Shown: positions 41,177-53,283, numbered from the stretch's first letter. The stretch: DNA of 64,000 nt from Microbacterium maritypicum (GCF_041529975.1 NZ_CP168030.1:3162001-3226000), one strand, 5' to 3'. Made by a program: numbers and translations. The notes: a model not told the origin generated them from the letters alone.

Positions 41177-42901
41177 TCAGTGGCTCCCGAGGGTGATCGA
41201 CGCGCCGGGAATCGCCTGGAGCAGACGCTCCGTGTACTCCTGCTGCGGGTTCGCGAAGATGTCGTCGACCGTGCCGTGCTCGACGACGCGCCCCTGCTCC
41301 ATCACACAGACGCGATCCGCGATCACCCGCACGACCGCGAGGTCGTGGGTGATGAACAGGTACGTCAAGTCGAGCTCGGACTGGAGTTCGGCGAGCAGGT
41401 TCAGCACCTGCGCCTGCACCAGCACGTCCAGCGCCGACACGGCCTCGTCGAGGACGACGATCTCCGGCTTGAGCGCGAGGGCCCTGGCGATGGCGACGCG
41501 CTGACGCTGACCGCCCGAGAGCTCGTTCGGATACCGGTCGGCCACACTCGACGGGAGCGCGACCTGGTCCAGCACCTCGAGAACGCGCTTGCGGCGCGAG
41601 GCGGAGTCGCCGACCCCGTGCACGCGCAGCGGCTCCGCCACCGTGTTGCCGATGTTGTGCAGCGGATCCAGCGAACCGTACGGGTCCTGGAAGACCGGCT
41701 GCATCTCGCGACGCAGTGCCTGCAGCTCGGGCCGTGAGAGCGTGTCGGTGTCCCGACCGTTCACGAGGATCGAGCCCGACGTCTTCGTCTCCAGACGCAG
41801 CAGCATCTTGGCGGCGGTCGACTTGCCGGAACCGGATTCGCCGACGATGGCCATCGTGGAGCCCTTGGGCACCTGGAAGGACATCTTGTCGACGGCCGTG
41901 AAATCGGTGGAACGGAAGCCGCTCCCCCGGATCTTGTAGACCTTCGTCACATCTCGGAACTCGATCACCGGCTCGGCAGGAACCGCCTCGGTGTGGGCGA
42001 TCGATGCGAGATCGACCGTGCCCGTGGACTCCGTGAGCACCTCGGCGAGAGGGTCGACGTGACCCGTGACCGCCGTCTGGATGCGCTTCGACGCCAGGCT
42101 CGGCGCCGCGGCGACCAGCCGCTGGGTGTACGGGTGCTGCGGGTTCTGCAGGATCTCGAGCGCGGGACCCGATTCCACGATGCGACCGCGATGCATCACG
42201 ACGAGGTTCTCCGCCCGCTCCGCGGCGAGGCCGAGGTCGTGGGTGATGAACAGGACCGCGGTGTTGCGCTCCTTCGTGAGGGTGTCGAGGTGATCGAGGA
42301 TCCGCTTCTGCACCGTGACGTCGAGCGCGCTGGTGGGCTCGTCGGCGATGAGCAGTTTCGGATCGGACGACAGCCCGATGCCGATGAGCACCCGCTGGCG
42401 CATGCCGCCGGAGAACTCGTGCGGGAACTGCCGCAGACGCCGATCGGCATCCGCCAGTCCCGCCTCCTTCAGCACCTGGATCGCCTGCTTGCGTGCAGCC
42501 TTGCGGCCGTCGGCCTGCCCGTTGGCGAGGATGGTCTCCTCCACCTGGAAACCGATGCGGTGCACCGGGTTGAGGCTGTTCATCGGGTCCTGGGGAACCA
42601 GGCCGATGAGGTTGCCGCGCACATGCTCGATCTCGGAGCGCCCGAGCTTCGTCAGGTCGCGACCCTCGAATTTGACGGCGCCACCGGTGACCTGCCCGCT
42701 GCCGGGCAGCAGGTTGATGATCGCGTGCGCGGTCGTCGACTTGCCCGAGCCGGACTCACCGACGATCGCCATAGTCTCGCCCGGGTAGATGTCGAAGCTG
42801 ACGCCACGCACCGCTGGGACGAAACCGTCCTGCGTCTTGAACGCGACCTCCAGGTTCTCGATCGACAGGAGCGGGACATCGGGGTTGTATTCGGCGGTCA
42901 T
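41177..42901 (-). CDS. Fused oligopeptide ABC transporter ATPase (DppD-DppF type)
   Basis: 574 residues with two complete ABC domains. The first has Walker A GESGSGKST near 48-56, then FSGGMRQR, LIADEPTSALD and the His switch THDLG. The second, from about residue 320, has GESGSGKST, LSGGQRQR, VVLDEAVSALD and THDLA. Each half ends in the oligopeptide-type C-terminal extension (NPQHPYTQRL; NPQQEYTERL). It powers the importer formed by the two permeases and the lipoprotein upstream. In the second half, Walker B ends DEAVSALD rather than DEPTSALD. It overlaps the permease gene as ATGA. Confidence 0.95.
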   Translation of the reverse strand: MTAEYNPDVPLLSIENLEVAFKTQDGFVPAVRGVSFDIYPGETMAIVGESGSGKSTTAHAIINLLPGSGQVTGGAVKFEGRDLTKLGRSEIEHVRGNLIGLVPQDPMNSLNPVHRIGFQVEETILANGQADGRKAARKQAIQVLKEAGLADADRRLRQFPHEFSGGMRQRVLIGIGLSSDPKLLIADEPTSALDVTVQKRILDHLDTLTKERNTAVLFITHDLGLAAERAENLVVMHRGRIVESGPALEILQNPQHPYTQRLVAAAPSLASKRIQTAVTGHVDPLAEVLTESTGTVDLASIAHTEAVPAEPVIEFRDVTKVYKIRGSGFRSTDFTAVDKMSFQVPKGSTMAIVGESGSGKSTAAKMLLRLETKTSGSILVNGRDTDTLSRPELQALRREMQPVFQDPYGSLDPLHNIGNTVAEPLRVHGVGDSASRRKRVLEVLDQVALPSSVADRYPNELSGGQRQRVAIARALALKPEIVVLDEAVSALDVLVQAQVLNLLAELQSELDLTYLFITHDLAVVRVIADRVCVMEQGRVVEHGTVDDIFANPQQEYTERLLQAIPGASITLGSH

Positions 42902-43851
42902 CGCAGTGCCCTCGCCTTCGGGTCGAGCGCGTCTCGCACCGTCTCGCCGAGCATGATGAACGACAGCACGGTGAGGGAGAGAGCGATCGACGGATAGATC
43001 AGCGGCATGGGGTCGGTGCGCAGACGCGTCTGCGCGGCCGCGATGTCGTTACCCCAGGAGATGAACTCCGGCGGCAGACCGACGCCCAGGAAGGACAGCG
43101 TGGCCTCGGCCGTGATGGCCGCGGCCAGACCGACCGTGCTGAGCACGATCACCGGGGCGATCGAGTTCGGCATGACGTGCGAGAACATCGTCCGCACCCG
43201 GGATACCCCGAGCGCTTCGGACGCCATCACGAAGTCAGCCGAACGCACGCGCAGGATCTCGGCGCGCAGGATGCGCGCCACCGAGGGCCATCCGAAGAAG
43301 CCGATCGCGAGGGAGACCACGAGGATGTTCCGGTTGTCGAGGAACATCGACATGATGACCACTGCGGCCAGCACGTAGGGGATCGCGAAGAACATGTCGC
43401 CGATGCGCATGAGGAGCGAATCGATCCAGCCGCCGAAGAAGCCGGCGAACGCACCGATCACGATGCCCATGGCAGCGATGATGATCGTCACCAGGATGCC
43501 GACCGACAGCGAGGTCCCTGCGCCGTGCACGACACGGGAGTACACGTCACAGCCCTGGAAGGTGTACCCGAGCGGGTGCCCTGCGGAAGGGCCGTCGTTC
43601 GAGAACTTCAGGTCGCACTGGAAGGGGTCGACCGGAGCGAACAGGTCGGGGAACGACGCGATGATGACCAGCAGCACGACGAAGACGCCGGCGGTCCAGA
43701 ACATCCAGCGACCACGGAGGTCGCGCCACGCATCGAGCCACAGGTTGCTCTTGCGCTCGCTGACACGGACGGCATCGACGGCCCCGAGGCCGCCCTCGTC
43801 TGCCTCGGCCACATAGTGCGCCATGCGGCGGGTGGGAGTGTTATCGGACAT
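42898..43851 (-). CDS. Oligopeptide ABC transporter permease, DppC type
   Basis: 317 residues. The N-terminal OppC_N segment precedes the permease core of about six helices. The EAA loop that docks the ATPase reads ASEALGVSRVRTMFSHVMPN. The ATG at 43851 lies 11 nt inside the end of the upstream permease; an earlier in-frame ATG is less suitable. It forms the transmembrane pore with the DppB-type gene. Confidence 0.93.
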   Translation of the reverse strand: MSDNTPTRRMAHYVAEADEGGLGAVDAVRVSERKSNLWLDAWRDLRGRWMFWTAGVFVVLLVIIASFPDLFAPVDPFQCDLKFSNDGPSAGHPLGYTFQGCDVYSRVVHGAGTSLSVGILVTIIIAAMGIVIGAFAGFFGGWIDSLLMRIGDMFFAIPYVLAAVVIMSMFLDNRNILVVSLAIGFFGWPSVARILRAEILRVRSADFVMASEALGVSRVRTMFSHVMPNSIAPVIVLSTVGLAAAITAEATLSFLGVGLPPEFISWGNDIAAAQTRLRTDPMPLIYPSIALSLTVLSFIMLGETVRDALDPKARALR

Positions 43852-44770
43852 AGCGGATCCTCGGGTCGAGCACACCGTAGAGCAGATCGATGAACAGGTT
43901 GACCAGGACGTAGATCACGACGAGCACGGTCACGATCGAGACGATCTCCGGCCCATCGTGCTGGTTGATGGCCTTGAAGAGCTCGTTTCCGATACCGGGC
44001 ACGTTGAACACGCCCTCGGTGACGGTGGCGCCGACGATCAGGATGCCGAAGTCGGCAGCGAGGTTCGTCGTCACGGGAATGAGCGAGTTGCGCAGCACGT
44101 GCACCGGGATGACGCGCCGCGTGGGGAGGCCCTTGCCGAACGCCATCCGCACGAAGTCCTGCTGACGCGTCTCGATGACCGAGTTGCGCGTGAGCCGCAC
44201 CACGTAGGCGAAGTTCAGTGCGGCGAGCACGATCGCCGGGAGTATCAGGTCCGACCAGGGCGCACCTCGTCCGACCGTCGGTCGGAACAGATGCAACTCG
44301 ATGGCGAGGAAGTACTGCGCGATGAAGGCCAACACGAACACCGGGATCGAGATGAGCAGAAGGCTCACCAGCATCGAGGCGTGGTCGAAAAGGCTGTTCT
44401 TGCGCAGGCCGGAGATGAGACCGACGACGACGCCGAAGAGCAGCTGGATGACGATCGCCAGCAGCGCGAGGCGCAGCGTCACCGGGAACTTCGCGGCGAG
44501 GATCTCATTGACGCTCTGGCCGCGGAAAGTCGTTCCCAGGTCGCCCTGGAACAGGTCGCCGAGGTAGATCAGGTAGCGCGTGAAGAACGGCTGGTCCAGG
44601 TGGTACTGCGCCTGCAAGGCGGCGTACTGCGCATCGGTCGGTGTCTTGTCACCGAACAGAGCGAGAATCGGGTCACCCGGTAGCAGGAAGACCATCGAGA
44701 AGATCAGGAAGGTCGCCCCGAGGAAGACGGGTATCGCCTGAAGAAGGCGACGAATGATGTAGGCAGTCAT
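43841..44770 (-). CDS. Oligopeptide ABC transporter permease, DppB type
   Basis: 309 residues. It starts MTAYIIRRLLQAIPVFLG, the hallmark first helix of DppB/OppB, with six helices and an EAA-like loop (MAFGKGLPTRRVIPVHVLRN). It pairs with the DppC-type permease. A hairpin in the 79-nt gap separates it from the binding-protein gene, consistent with higher expression of the lipoprotein than of the permeases. Confidence 0.94.
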   Translation of the reverse strand: MTAYIIRRLLQAIPVFLGATFLIFSMVFLLPGDPILALFGDKTPTDAQYAALQAQYHLDQPFFTRYLIYLGDLFQGDLGTTFRGQSVNEILAAKFPVTLRLALLAIVIQLLFGVVVGLISGLRKNSLFDHASMLVSLLLISIPVFVLAFIAQYFLAIELHLFRPTVGRGAPWSDLILPAIVLAALNFAYVVRLTRNSVIETRQQDFVRMAFGKGLPTRRVIPVHVLRNSLIPVTTNLAADFGILIVGATVTEGVFNVPGIGNELFKAINQHDGPEIVSIVTVLVVIYVLVNLFIDLLYGVLDPRIRYVR

Positions 44771-44788
44771 AGGCGTGAACTCAACCGC

Positions 44789-44826
44789 GCCGTGCGGGGC
44801 GACGCTTGCGCATCGCCCCGCACGGC
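44789..44826 (-). terminator. Intercistronic hairpin between binding-protein and permease genes
   Basis: A perfect 14-bp stem (GCCGTGCGGGGCGA with its complement at 44813-44826) and a 10-nt loop, placed 24 nt after the binding-protein stop. It is probably a partial terminator or a 3'-end stabiliser of the upstream mRNA. Confidence 0.6.
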
Positions 44827-44849
44827 GGGTTCAGATCAGAGCGGGAGTG

Positions 44850-46475
44850 TTACTCGCCGGCCTTGGTGATCTCGTACACGATCGGCCAGCTGTCCCAGCC
44901 GTACTCGACGTTGTCGACGAGCGTGGAGAAACCGGCGTTGGTCGAGCGGTACCAGAGCGGCAGGACGGGAAGGTCCGTGAACAGGACCTCCTGCGCCTGC
45001 TCGAAGAGCTTGTTGCCCTCTTCGACCGACGGCGCCGTGGAGCCCTTCTGCACGAGCTCGTCGTACTCGGGGTTCGAGTAGTCGCCGTCGTTGGAACCGG
45101 CACCCGTGATGAACAGCGCGCCCAGGATGTTGTACGCACCCGGGTAGTCGAACTGCCATCCCGAACGCGTCGCCGCGTTCAGCGAACGGTTCTTGATCTC
45201 CTCGCGGAGCGTCGCCAGGTCGGGGAAGGACTGACCGGCGGCGTCGATGCCCAGCGTGTTCTTGAGCTGGTTGGTGACCGCGTCGACCCAGGGCTGGTGT
45301 CCACCGTCGGCGTTGTACGCGATGGTGAACGTGCCGCTCCACGGGGCGATGGCGTCGGCCTGAGCCCACAGGTCCTTCGCCTTGTCGGCGTCGGCGTGCG
45401 TGACCTCGGAACCGGCGATCTCGTCGTTCCAGCCCGCGATCACCGGGGAGGTGAAGTCGACGGCCGGCGTGCGGGTACCCTCGAAGATCACGTCGGTGAC
45501 CTGTTCGCGGTCGATCGCGTAGGAGATGGCCTGACGACGCAGGTTGCCCTCTTCGTCGTTGCCGAAGTGAGCGAGGCGTGCCGGGATGGTCAGGCCTTCC
45601 CAGATCGCGGCCGGCTGGTCGACGGCGCGGTCGCCCAGGTCGTCCTTGTAGGTGGCCAGAGCCGTCGGCGGCACGCCGGGGTTGATCACGTCGAGGTTGT
45701 CCGAGAGCAGGTCGGTGTACGCAGCCTCGGCGGTCGCGTAGCTGACGAAGTCGACTCCACCGTTCTGCGGCTTGCGGGGACCGTCGTAGCTCTCGTTCGG
45801 GAGCAGCGAGATCACGGAGTCGTGCTCCCACTTGTCGAGCACGTACGGGCCGTTGCCGACGGGAGCCTGGCCGAACGCCTCAGGGTCATCGAAGAACGAC
45901 TCGGGGAGCGGCGCGAACACCTGGTAGCCCAGAGTGGTCGGGAAGTCCGACTGCGGAGCGGCGAGCTCGACCGTGAACGTCGTGTCGTCGACGACCTCGA
46001 GAGCGAGGGAGTCTTCCTTCACGGCGTCGGCGCTGTAGCCGGAGAAGTTGGCGAACCACCACTGGTTCTCGAAGGCGGGGTCGGAGGCGGCATACTGCCA
46101 TGCCTCGACGAAGGACTCCGCGGTCACGGGGGTGTCGTCGCTGAACTTCTCACCCTCCTTGATCTTGATGGTCCAGGTCTGGTTGTCTTCCGACTCGATC
46201 GACTCGGCGAGGTCGTTGGCGAGGGCGCCGTCGGCTTCGTAGTAGACGAGACCGGCGAAGATGTTCTGCAGAACGAGTCCGCCGCCGACCTCGTTGGTCA
46301 CGGCGGGGAGGAGCGGGTTCTGAGGCTCGTTGCTCTGAACCGTGACGATTCCGGTCGACGCTTCGCCGCCTTCTTCGCCACTGCCGTTGTCGCCGCCGGA
46401 TGCGCAGCCTGCGAGCGCGATCGCGCCGACGGCCAGCAGAGCGGTGCCCGCGAGGGCAGTCCTGTTTCTTTTCAC
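44850..46475 (-). CDS. Peptide ABC transporter substrate-binding lipoprotein (SBP family 5)
   Basis: 541 residues. The signal peptide ends in a lipobox LAGC with lipidated C24, followed by a Gly/Ser/Glu linker. The mature part is an OppA/DppA-like extracellular solute receptor (family 5). Features include LAESIESEDNQTWTIKIK, GEKFSDDTPVTAESFV and GNGPYVLDKWE. The GTG start at 46475 follows AGGAGG by a good distance. It is first in an operon with the two permeases and the fused ATPase. Oligopeptides are the likely ligand, but other solutes are possible. Confidence 0.93.
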   Translation of the reverse strand: MKRNRTALAGTALLAVGAIALAGCASGGDNGSGEEGGEASTGIVTVQSNEPQNPLLPAVTNEVGGGLVLQNIFAGLVYYEADGALANDLAESIESEDNQTWTIKIKEGEKFSDDTPVTAESFVEAWQYAASDPAFENQWWFANFSGYSADAVKEDSLALEVVDDTTFTVELAAPQSDFPTTLGYQVFAPLPESFFDDPEAFGQAPVGNGPYVLDKWEHDSVISLLPNESYDGPRKPQNGGVDFVSYATAEAAYTDLLSDNLDVINPGVPPTALATYKDDLGDRAVDQPAAIWEGLTIPARLAHFGNDEEGNLRRQAISYAIDREQVTDVIFEGTRTPAVDFTSPVIAGWNDEIAGSEVTHADADKAKDLWAQADAIAPWSGTFTIAYNADGGHQPWVDAVTNQLKNTLGIDAAGQSFPDLATLREEIKNRSLNAATRSGWQFDYPGAYNILGALFITGAGSNDGDYSNPEYDELVQKGSTAPSVEEGNKLFEQAQEVLFTDLPVLPLWYRSTNAGFSTLVDNVEYGWDSWPIVYEITKAGE

Positions 46476-46581
46476 TTTTGTCCTCCTGTGGACACGGGGA
46501 TTCTGCGCGCTCACCATCGAGCAGGCAGGGATACCTGAGCGTAACCCGCACCCGCGTCGCCCCCGCCCTCAGCTAACGAAC

Positions 46582-46609
46582 TGTTACTGAGTGGTGACCA
46601 TACGTAACA
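46582..46609. promoter_or_regulatory. Candidate operator upstream of the first peptide-binding lipoprotein
   Basis: TGTTAC (46582-46587) and GTAACA (46604-46609) form an inverted repeat with a 16-nt spacer, about 110 nt before the GTG at 46475. The rest of the gap 46476-46690 holds the gcvP terminator and the ribosome binding site. No sure -35/-10 pair was found. Confidence 0.25.
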
Positions 46610-46634
46610 AGGCCGAAACACCGGGAAAAGAGAG

Positions 46635-46669
46635 ACGGTGCCGCACCCACAGCAGGGGTGCAGCACCGT
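46635..46669 (-). terminator. Terminator of the gcvTHP operon
   Basis: ACGGTGCCGCACCC (46635-46648) pairs with GGGTGCAGCACCGT (46656-46669) with a single mismatch, 22 nt past the gcvP stop on the minus strand. Confidence 0.7.
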
Positions 46670-46690
46670 GTGCTCACATGAGCATCCGAC

Positions 46691-49597
<2,907 letters not shown>

Positions 49598-49604
49598 TGG
49601 TGAA

Positions 49605-49982
49605 TCAGCCCTCCGTCAGCGCGACGTAGGCGTCGCGGTCGAGCAGACCGTCGAACGCACCGGCGGCGACGGTGACCTTGAGCAGCCAGCCGCCCTCGAA
49701 CGGTGCGGAGTTGACGAGCGACGGGTCGTCGACGGCCGCGTCGTTGATCTCGACGACCGTGCCGGTGACCGGCGCGTAGAGCTCACCGACCGACTTCGTG
49801 GATTCGATCTCTCCCACGACGGAGCCGGCGGTGACCTCGGTGCCGACGGCGGGGAGCTCGACGAACACGACGTCGCCCAGCTTCTCGGCGGCGTAGTCGG
49901 TGATGCCGATCGTCACGGTGTCGCCGTCAGCGGCGATCCACTCGTGTTCTTCGGTGTAGCTGAGGGCGGCGAGGTCGGTCAT
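49605..49982 (-). CDS. gcvH: Glycine cleavage system H protein
   Basis: 125 residues, the lipoyl carrier of the glycine cleavage system. The lipoyl-lysine is K63 in ESTKSVGEL, within the conserved GEIESTKSV hairpin. The ATG at 49982 overlaps the gcvT stop (ATGA). Confidence 0.97.
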   Translation of the reverse strand: MTDLAALSYTEEHEWIAADGDTVTIGITDYAAEKLGDVVFVELPAVGTEVTAGSVVGEIESTKSVGELYAPVTGTVVEINDAAVDDPSLVNSAPFEGGWLLKVTVAAGAFDGLLDRDAYVALTEG

Positions 49983-51178
49983 TTGGTCCTCCGATAGAAA
50001 GGCAGGGCGGTCACGGTCGCGGGGATCTTCGTCCCCCGCACATCAAGGAATACTGCGGTTCCCTCCTCAGCGGAAGAAGGGTGCACGTAGGCCATCGCGA
50101 TCGGATGGCCGAGAGTCGGGCTGAGGGCTCCGCTGGTGATCTCGCCGAGCTTCTCGCCTTCGCCGTCGACGACGGCGTAGCCGGCGCGCCCGGCGCGCTT
50201 GCCCTCGGCGACGAGGCCGACCAGTACGGGAGCGTCGGATGCTCCGGACTGCTCGACGGCGACGAGCGCCTCCTTGCCGACGAACTCGTCCTTGGCAGTC
50301 ACGACGACGCGTCCGAGGCCGGCCTGGGCGGGCAGCGTGTCGAGGCTCAACTCGTGTCCGTACAGCGGCATGCCCGCCTCGAGGCGAAGGGTGTCGCGCG
50401 CCGCGAGACCGGCGGGCACGAGACCGTGCGGTTCGCCGGCCGACATCAGGGCGTCCCACAGTGCGGGGGCGTCAGCTGCCGCGACGAGCAGCTCGAAGCC
50501 GTCCTCGCCCGTGTAACCCGTGCGGGCGATGAGCAGGGGCTCTCCGAGGAAACGTGCGTCGGCCCACGCGTAGTACTTCTGATCGGCCCAGGGACTGCTC
50601 AGCTCAGTGATGCCGGAGGTCGCAGCGAGGATCGCCTCGGCGGCAGGCCCCTGAACCGCGAGCAGCGCGTAGGAGTCCGACACATCCTCCACATCGACGC
50701 CGCGGTCACCGAGGAAACCGGCGAAGCTGCGGTCCTCCCCCGGCGTGAGCGGCGGCTGCTCACGCTCGAGGAGCGAGGGGAAGTCGCGGACGCGTTTCGC
50801 GAACGCGGAGTCCACGAAGCCCCGGTTGCCGGCGTTCGCGATCACGAGGTAGCGGTCGTCGGCAAGCCGGTACGCGATGACGTCGTCGACGATGCCGCCG
50901 TTCGCGGCCAGCATCAGCGAGTACTTCGCCTTTCCCACCGGCATCGCGGAGATACGTCCGGCGAGCGCGAAATCGAGGAACTCGGCTGCCTTCTCGCCCG
51001 TGACGAGGAACTCCGCCATGTGCGAGATGTCGAAGATACCGGCGGCCTGTCGCACGGCGTGGTGCTCGGCGAGGTCGGAGGTGTAGCGCACGGGCATCTG
51101 CCAGCCGCCGAAATCGGTGAACGACGCGCCGAGCGCCTCATGGCGTTCACGCAGCGGGGTGTAGCGGGGGTCGGACAT
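49979..51178 (-). CDS. gcvT: Aminomethyltransferase, glycine cleavage T protein
   Basis: 399 residues. It transfers the methylene group from the H-protein to tetrahydrofolate, releasing ammonia. Typical features are the N-terminal [18 protein letters not shown], the folate-binding region with FDISHMAEF, and the C-terminal barrel ([16 protein letters not shown]). It is the first gene after a tandem glycine riboswitch and has a GGGAG ribosome binding site before the ATG. Confidence 0.96.
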   Translation of the reverse strand: MSDPRYTPLRERHEALGASFTDFGGWQMPVRYTSDLAEHHAVRQAAGIFDISHMAEFLVTGEKAAEFLDFALAGRISAMPVGKAKYSLMLAANGGIVDDVIAYRLADDRYLVIANAGNRGFVDSAFAKRVRDFPSLLEREQPPLTPGEDRSFAGFLGDRGVDVEDVSDSYALLAVQGPAAEAILAATSGITELSSPWADQKYYAWADARFLGEPLLIARTGYTGEDGFELLVAAADAPALWDALMSAGEPHGLVPAGLAARDTLRLEAGMPLYGHELSLDTLPAQAGLGRVVVTAKDEFVGKEALVAVEQSGASDAPVLVGLVAEGKRAGRAGYAVVDGEGEKLGEITSGALSPTLGHPIAMAYVHPSSAEEGTAVFLDVRGTKIPATVTALPFYRRTK

Positions 51179-51227
51179 GGAGTTCTCCCGGGCTGTGACG
51201 GGCGGAACGGCGGCATCGCCGCTCCTC

Positions 51228-51418
51228 GGAACTCCCCCTCTGTCATAGGCCTGAGAGCTTCACCCATGCACGGAGGCGGGGTTTTCACCGTCGGCGGATC
51301 CGCAGTCTCGCGGGATCGCTTTTCAGAGTGGCCGGAACCGCGCGGTACGCGTACCTGAGAGATTGGCGGGGAGGCTTGCTCCTTCGGTGCCCGGCTGCGT
51401 TCGCCGGGGCTCTCCCGC
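51228..51418 (-). promoter_or_regulatory. Tandem glycine riboswitch (gcvT leader)
   Basis: Reading the minus strand from 51417: CGGGAGAG, then GCACCGAAGGAGCAA (51390-51376) and AATCTCTCAGGTA (51364-51352) form the first aptamer core. A short linker follows. The second aptamer has GGTGAAGCTCTCAGGC (about 51264-51249) and ends GACAGAGGGGGA (about 51244-51233). These are the conserved bases of the glycine (gcvT) riboswitch class. It lies directly before gcvT and is expected to switch the operon on when glycine is abundant. A short hairpin (GCGGC/GCCGC near 51211-51222) follows before the ribosome binding site. Confidence 0.93.
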
Positions 51419-51497
51419 GTGGTTCATTCGGCCTGTCTTCAATTGTGGGTTCAGTCTAGCCCGTCCGGTCCCTGGCGCCGGATTCCGGGGACGCGCG

Positions 51498-51556
51498 TTC
51501 GAATCGCGCGAATGGTCCCACTCGGGGCTCCGAGAGGGCCATTCGCGCGATTCGAA
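51498..51556. repeat. Long near-perfect palindrome (about 27-bp arms)
   Basis: TTCGAATCGCGCGAATGG (51498-51515) is matched perfectly by its complement at 51539-51556. The 23-nt interior also pairs (CTCGG/CCGAG and CCC/GGG), leaving one unpaired base and a loop of about 4 nt. It begins 10 nt past the stop of the ABC ATPase gene (51566), so it may act as its terminator, but the arms are far longer than in the other terminators here. A REP-like extragenic element is the alternative. Confidence 0.75.
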
Positions 51557-51565
51557 GCGAGGCTG

Positions 51566-52435
51566 TCAGTGCGCGATGCCGAGCTCGGCGCGCACCTCGT
51601 CGCGGAGGCGGCCGAGGTTGTCGGGCTCGGGTGCGGCGCCCAGGAGCGTCTTGGTGTACTCGTGCTGCGGGTTGAGGATGACCTCGTCCGCAGGCCCGCG
51701 CTCCACGACGTCGCCCTTGTAGAGCACCATGATCTCGTCCGAGAAGTGTCGGGCGGTGGCCAGGTCGTGGGTGATGTAGAGGACGCCGAGGTTCTCCTCG
51801 CGCTGTAGGTCCGCGAGGAGGTTCAGCACCCCGAGACGGATCGACACGTCCAGCATCGACACCGGCTCGTCCGCGACGATGAACCGCGCCCCGGGGGCCA
51901 GCGCCCGCGCGATCGCGACGCGCTGACGCTGTCCACCGGAGAGCTCGTGCGGGCGACGGTCGGCGTAGCTCTCCCCCGGAGTGAGTCGCACGCGCTCCAG
52001 CAGCTCCACGGCCCGCTCCCGCACCTCGCCACGAGACAGCTCCGGGTGGTGCAGGCGGATCGGCCGCTCGAGGTGATGCACGATCGTGTGGAAAGGGTTC
52101 AACGACGCGAACGGGTCCTGGAACACCATCTGCACATCGGCGCGGTAGCGTTCCAGCGCCCGGCCGCGGGTTCCGGACGGTTTCCCGTCCAGCAGGATCT
52201 CCCCGCTGGTGGGGGTCTCCAGCTTCATGAGCATCCGCGCGATGGTCGATTTCCCCGACCCCGACTCGCCGACCAGGGCGACCGTCTTGCCCGCCTCGAT
52301 CGTGAAGGACACGTCTTTCACCGCGTGCAGGATGCTCGTCTTGAAGCCGGAGCGCAGGGGGAAGTCCTTCACCAGGTTCCGGGCCTCCAGCCGCGCCGGC
52401 TGAGCCGCGGTGGGTGCGGTCGGGTTCGCGCTCAT
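51566..52435 (-). CDS. Peptide/oligosaccharide ABC transporter ATPase, DppF type
   Basis: 289 residues. A single ABC domain with Walker A GESGSGKST (about 57-65), the Q-loop FQDPFASLNPFH, signature LSGGQRQRVAIARAL, Walker B FIVADEPVSMLD and THDLA. The C-terminal NPQHEYTKTLL extension is typical of the Opp/Dpp family. The ATG at 52435 overlaps the partner ATPase stop (ATGA). It is last in the five-gene importer operon and is followed by the long palindrome. Confidence 0.94.
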   Translation of the reverse strand: MSANPTAPTAAQPARLEARNLVKDFPLRSGFKTSILHAVKDVSFTIEAGKTVALVGESGSGKSTIARMLMKLETPTSGEILLDGKPSGTRGRALERYRADVQMVFQDPFASLNPFHTIVHHLERPIRLHHPELSRGEVRERAVELLERVRLTPGESYADRRPHELSGGQRQRVAIARALAPGARFIVADEPVSMLDVSIRLGVLNLLADLQREENLGVLYITHDLATARHFSDEIMVLYKGDVVERGPADEVILNPQHEYTKTLLGAAPEPDNLGRLRDEVRAELGIAH

Positions 52436-53283
52436 CGGACGCCCTCCTGGCTGACACCGGTGCGGACGAAGTCGCCGCGTTCGCCCTTGAGCGACGGGAA
52501 GCTCGACAGCAGCCGTTTCGTGTACTCGTGCTGCGGGGTCCGGTAGATCTCCTCCGCCGTGCCCTCCTCGACGATCTGTCCCTGCAGCATGATCGCGATC
52601 CGGTCGCTGATCTCGATCAGCATCGGCAGGTCGTGGGTGATGAAGATCACCGCGAACCCGAGCTTCTCGCGCAGCCGCATGATCTCGCGGATGATCCCGC
52701 GCTGCACGACCACGTCGAGCGCGGTCGTCGGCTCGTCCATGATCATCACCTGCGGATCGAGGGCGAGGGCCATCGCGATCATCATCCGCTGCCGCATGCC
52801 GCCCGAGAGTTCGTGCGGGAAGCTCGTCAGGCGGTTCGGGTCGACGCCGACCAGGGTGAGCAGCTCTTCCGCCCGTGCGGTCTTCGCCTTCTTGCCCATA
52901 CCGGGTCGATGCGTGTCGAAGATGTCGAAGATCTGCGCTTTGACCGAGATCACCGGGTTGAGCGAGTTCATCGCCCCCTGGAAGACCATCGAGATCTTGT
53001 CCCACCGGAACGCCCGGAGGCCCTCGCCGTCGAGACCCACGATGTCGATGTCATGACCGTCGCGGTCATGGAAGACGATCTCCCCCGCCGTCATCAGCGC
53101 CGGCGCCTTGAGGAGTCGGTTCATCCCATAGGCCAGGGTCGTCTTGCCGCAGCCGGACTCTCCCGCGAGACCCAGGATCTCGCCGCGGTTCAGCGTCAGC
53201 GACACATCGCGCACGGCTTTCACCGGCGGGTCGACCTCGTACTCGATCGACACGTTCCGCGCCGTCAGCACCGGCTCGCTCAT
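52432..53283 (-). CDS. Peptide/oligosaccharide ABC transporter ATPase, DppD type
   Basis: 283 residues. Walker A GESGCGKTT (about 40-48), Q-loop FQGAMNSLNP, signature LSGGMRQRMMIAMAL, Walker B VMIMDEPTTALD and THDLP. The C-terminal TPQHEYTKRLL motif marks the Opp/Dpp family. It is coupled on both sides by ATGA overlaps, to the permease gene before it and the second ATPase after it. Confidence 0.94.
   Translation of the reverse strand: MSEPVLTARNVSIEYEVDPPVKAVRDVSLTLNRGEILGLAGESGCGKTTLAYGMNRLLKAPALMTAGEIVFHDRDGHDIDIVGLDGEGLRAFRWDKISMVFQGAMNSLNPVISVKAQIFDIFDTHRPGMGKKAKTARAEELLTLVGVDPNRLTSFPHELSGGMRQRMMIAMALALDPQVMIMDEPTTALDVVVQRGIIREIMRLREKLGFAVIFITHDLPMLIEISDRIAIMLQGQIVEEGTAEEIYRTPQHEYTKRLLSSFPSLKGERGDFVRTGVSQEGVR

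Noticed and set aside
44775..46538. A 587-codon open frame antisense to the first substrate-binding lipoprotein
   Set aside because: No motif; the minus-strand gene has a signal peptide, a lipobox and family 5 features.
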